A stretch of 64,000 nucleotides of DNA from the NCBI GenBank assembly GCA_022495005.1, contig JAGYXB010001104.1, positions 434,001 to 498,000 on the forward strand. Reading direction: 5' to 3'. Under the pieces are notes generated by a model that saw nothing but the letters and a program-made list of their open reading frames with translations, ran no database searches and was not told where the DNA came from. Position numbers and translations under genes: made by a program. Positions 62,070-64,000 of the stretch are shown one piece after another (the stretch's first letter is position 1; the number at the start of each line of letters is the position of its first letter). The stretch is from Rhyacophila brunnea (taxonomy: Eukaryota; Arthropoda; Insecta; Trichoptera; Rhyacophilidae).

Positions 62070-62225
62070 CTTATAATGTCCTGGGTTCGAATCCCAGGTC
62101 TGGCAAATTCACATGTTATTTTTTAATATGTGTTTGGATCTCTAAGGTTGTTCAATTTGGTACTAACATACAATATTTCTTATAAAAACGAACTCCACTT
62201 TGTCGATACTCATATTATTATGATC
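62070..62225 (+). repeat. tRNA-derived SINE, copy 5
   Basis: GGGTTCGAATCCCAGGTCTG near 62083 gives a good B box; TTCACATGTTATTTTT and CGAACTCCACTTTG follow as in the other copies. Confidence 0.7.
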
Positions 62226-62382
62226 TTCTAATATGTAATAATAATGGTGATGTAAATACCTATAAGTCTTGTCTATGAAAAAGTGCAGCAAATTTATTAC
62301 GTCAAGTACTATAATTAATACTAAAGCTGCGTTGGTTTTGATTTATAAAAAAATGTAGAATACCTATAAAATAATTATACTA

Positions 62383-63402
62383 GGGTGACTGCTATAGTAA
62401 TGGGACAGGTTTAGCTATGGGACACCTCAAATTTAAACTCCCAAAATAAGATTAGCTAAGCATTTCTGTAAGTGTGAAGGAGACAGATCTATTCCGTCAT
62501 TTCCTCTTTATATGACTGCATTTGTATTTTTCCGTTGCTAGTTGGCTCTACTTATAAAATATAATTCTTAGTTGAAGTCACCTCAAAATCGCAAAAGCAC
62601 GTGTTTGTACTATCACTTCCTTTAAGGAACAGTGATCTTTCGGTGGCATTTTTTTAACACAAGTTTTGTGAATTTCGGCAAGAAACTTATCAGGGAAGTG
62701 CGAGGGACTACGAAATATCTATGTACATTGAGATTTTCTTATCAGCTCGAAAAATAACCCTAAATGTAAGTGTGTCCAATTACTAGAACAGATTTTAATA
62801 TTTTTTAGTAATTGGACAGCCTGACCAATTAGTGTGTTTGCTTAAATTTATTTAATTTTAATGAATTTTTGTAGACTTTAATGGTTCGTGCTTATTTATT
62901 ATTAGCTTATTTACAAAATTTCAGTTGATTAGCTCTTTGCGTTCAGTTATTGACTGGGTGTCCAATTACTATAACACTGTACTGTCCCATTACTAAAACA
63001 ATTTTTTTTGTGTTTCAGATTCTACAACATGGGTTATTTATAATTTTTGTCATTTGAAAAAATTAATTATGCATTAAGGTATAGCCTTCATTTAGGCTAA
63101 GACTTTAGGTATCTAAACTAATCTGTTGTTTGATTTAAATGCTGTGTCCCATAACTGTACCACCGGCGTCCCATTACTATGTCAAAGGTGTCCCATTACT
63201 ATGTTTTCTCATTTTTTTCCGAAGAATATAAATTTTTAATAAATGCTTTTGGTTATATTATTTTAACATGCATTTTCTTAAAATTCATTCAATTCCGCAT
63301 CTTTACATATCAGATATGTTCCCTAGAGGCTAATATTCTTTGACTTATACACTTTTTAAAAAAGTCCTTTCCTTAAATGTCCCATTACTATAGCATTCAC
63401 CC
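62383..63402. mobile_element. non-autonomous pogo-like element with iterated GTCCCATTACTA
   Basis: Inverted ends GGGTGACTGCTATAGTAATG and its complement (one mismatch in 25), flanked by TA at 62381-62382 and 63403-63404. GTCCCATTACTA / GTCCAATTACTA and complements recur near 62397, 62773, 62806, 62950, 62982, 63170, 63190 and 63379. About 1020 bp, no transposase. Confidence 0.85.
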
Positions 63403-63404
63403 TA

Positions 63405-64000
63405 ATTAAAAATTGTTCTTGTCTATAGGTATCAGGGAAAAATATTTTTATGACCTTATACACACGAAATTGTACTGGCAACAATTTTATGAATTCGTAT
63501 TTTAATGTCGGCATGTTGTCTACACTCTACATGTGTCGTAAACGTCAATTTTAACGTCAAACCAACTTCATTGTGATCATTAGGAGTGGTTTTGATAGTG
63601 GATGTGTTTGTTGACAAGCAGGACGATATATCTGTAGAATAACCTTTATGGATCGGAATGTTTGTTTTTGTGTCAAGTTAAATAAATAGGAAGTTTTTAT
63701 CAATTACAACGGTGAAGAGATATCGTGTCTCATATAGAGAACTAGTGTTTTTGACTTTATGAAGGGAATCAACAGAAATATTTTTGATTATGTCTGAGTG
63801 AAGTACAATGTTTTCCCTCTCAATAATTTAATTTTATCGTATATTACATATACGCAGTACTTGAATTGCAACGAATATACAGAATAATAAATTATATTTT
63901 AATATACCTACCAACGGCCAATAATAAATGTTTGTAACCTATAAAACTACCATTGAAATAAAGGCACAACAGAGAAAAGACGCCTGCTTAATAATTGTAC
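63405..64000. other. no gene recognised
   Basis: AT-rich end of the window; possibly upstream sequence of a gene outside it. ATGGATCGGAATGTTTG near 63648 opens only a short frame. Confidence 0.35.

Overview
The window is a piece of an insect nuclear genome. It is AT-rich, its genes are split by canonical GT/AG introns, and it is crowded with DNA transposons, tRNA-derived SINEs and LINE ends. The DDX41 protein ends in the insect-type tail (…[15 protein letters not shown]), and all recognisable host genes have clear insect orthologues. The sequence alone does not settle the order; Lepidoptera and Hemiptera both fit.

Layout. 0.3-2.8 kb: a decayed PIF/Harbinger transposase on + inside a decayed MADF-type gene on −. 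3.6-6.0 kb: a complete but dead element of a family with the YSDNCAGQN motif. 6.2-8.9 kb: a cluster of three hAT-type insertions with target duplications. 9.2-23.9 kb (+): the DEAD-box helicase DDX41/abstrakt, 12 exons that join to a 623-residue protein, with a mariner element in intron 10 and several MITEs. 25.8-30.0 kb: a pogo/Tigger-like element holding a 1.38-kb perfect-looking palindrome flanked by TTAA. 31.1-32.1 kb (−): an intronless SLC35B4/Efr nucleotide-sugar transporter. 32.7-36.8 kb (+): two intron-containing or decayed relatives of the YSDNCAGQN family. 39.1-39.8 kb: a pogo-type MITE carrying a CCAAT-box cluster. 40.8-42.7 kb: a second complete dead YSDxCAGQ element. 43.6-53.2 kb (+): a new-looking gene with 11 C2H2 zinc fingers, nine exons joining to 654 residues, hosting a LINE, a hAT element and smaller repeats in its introns. 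54.8-56.8 kb (+): a three-exon orthologue of human C22orf39 (UPF0545). 58.3-61.8 kb: a Tigger-like element inserted into an older repeat. 62.4-63.4 kb: a non-autonomous relative.

The four host genes look like independent housekeeping or regulatory genes; nothing suggests a pathway cluster. The most interesting material is mobile. Two separate elements coding for the YSD[NR]CAGQ[NK]KN protein both have terminal inverted repeats that start CG and 4-bp target duplications (ACAT and AATT). This ties the protein family to a defined transposon structure. A spliced relative with open reading frames across four exons lies between them.
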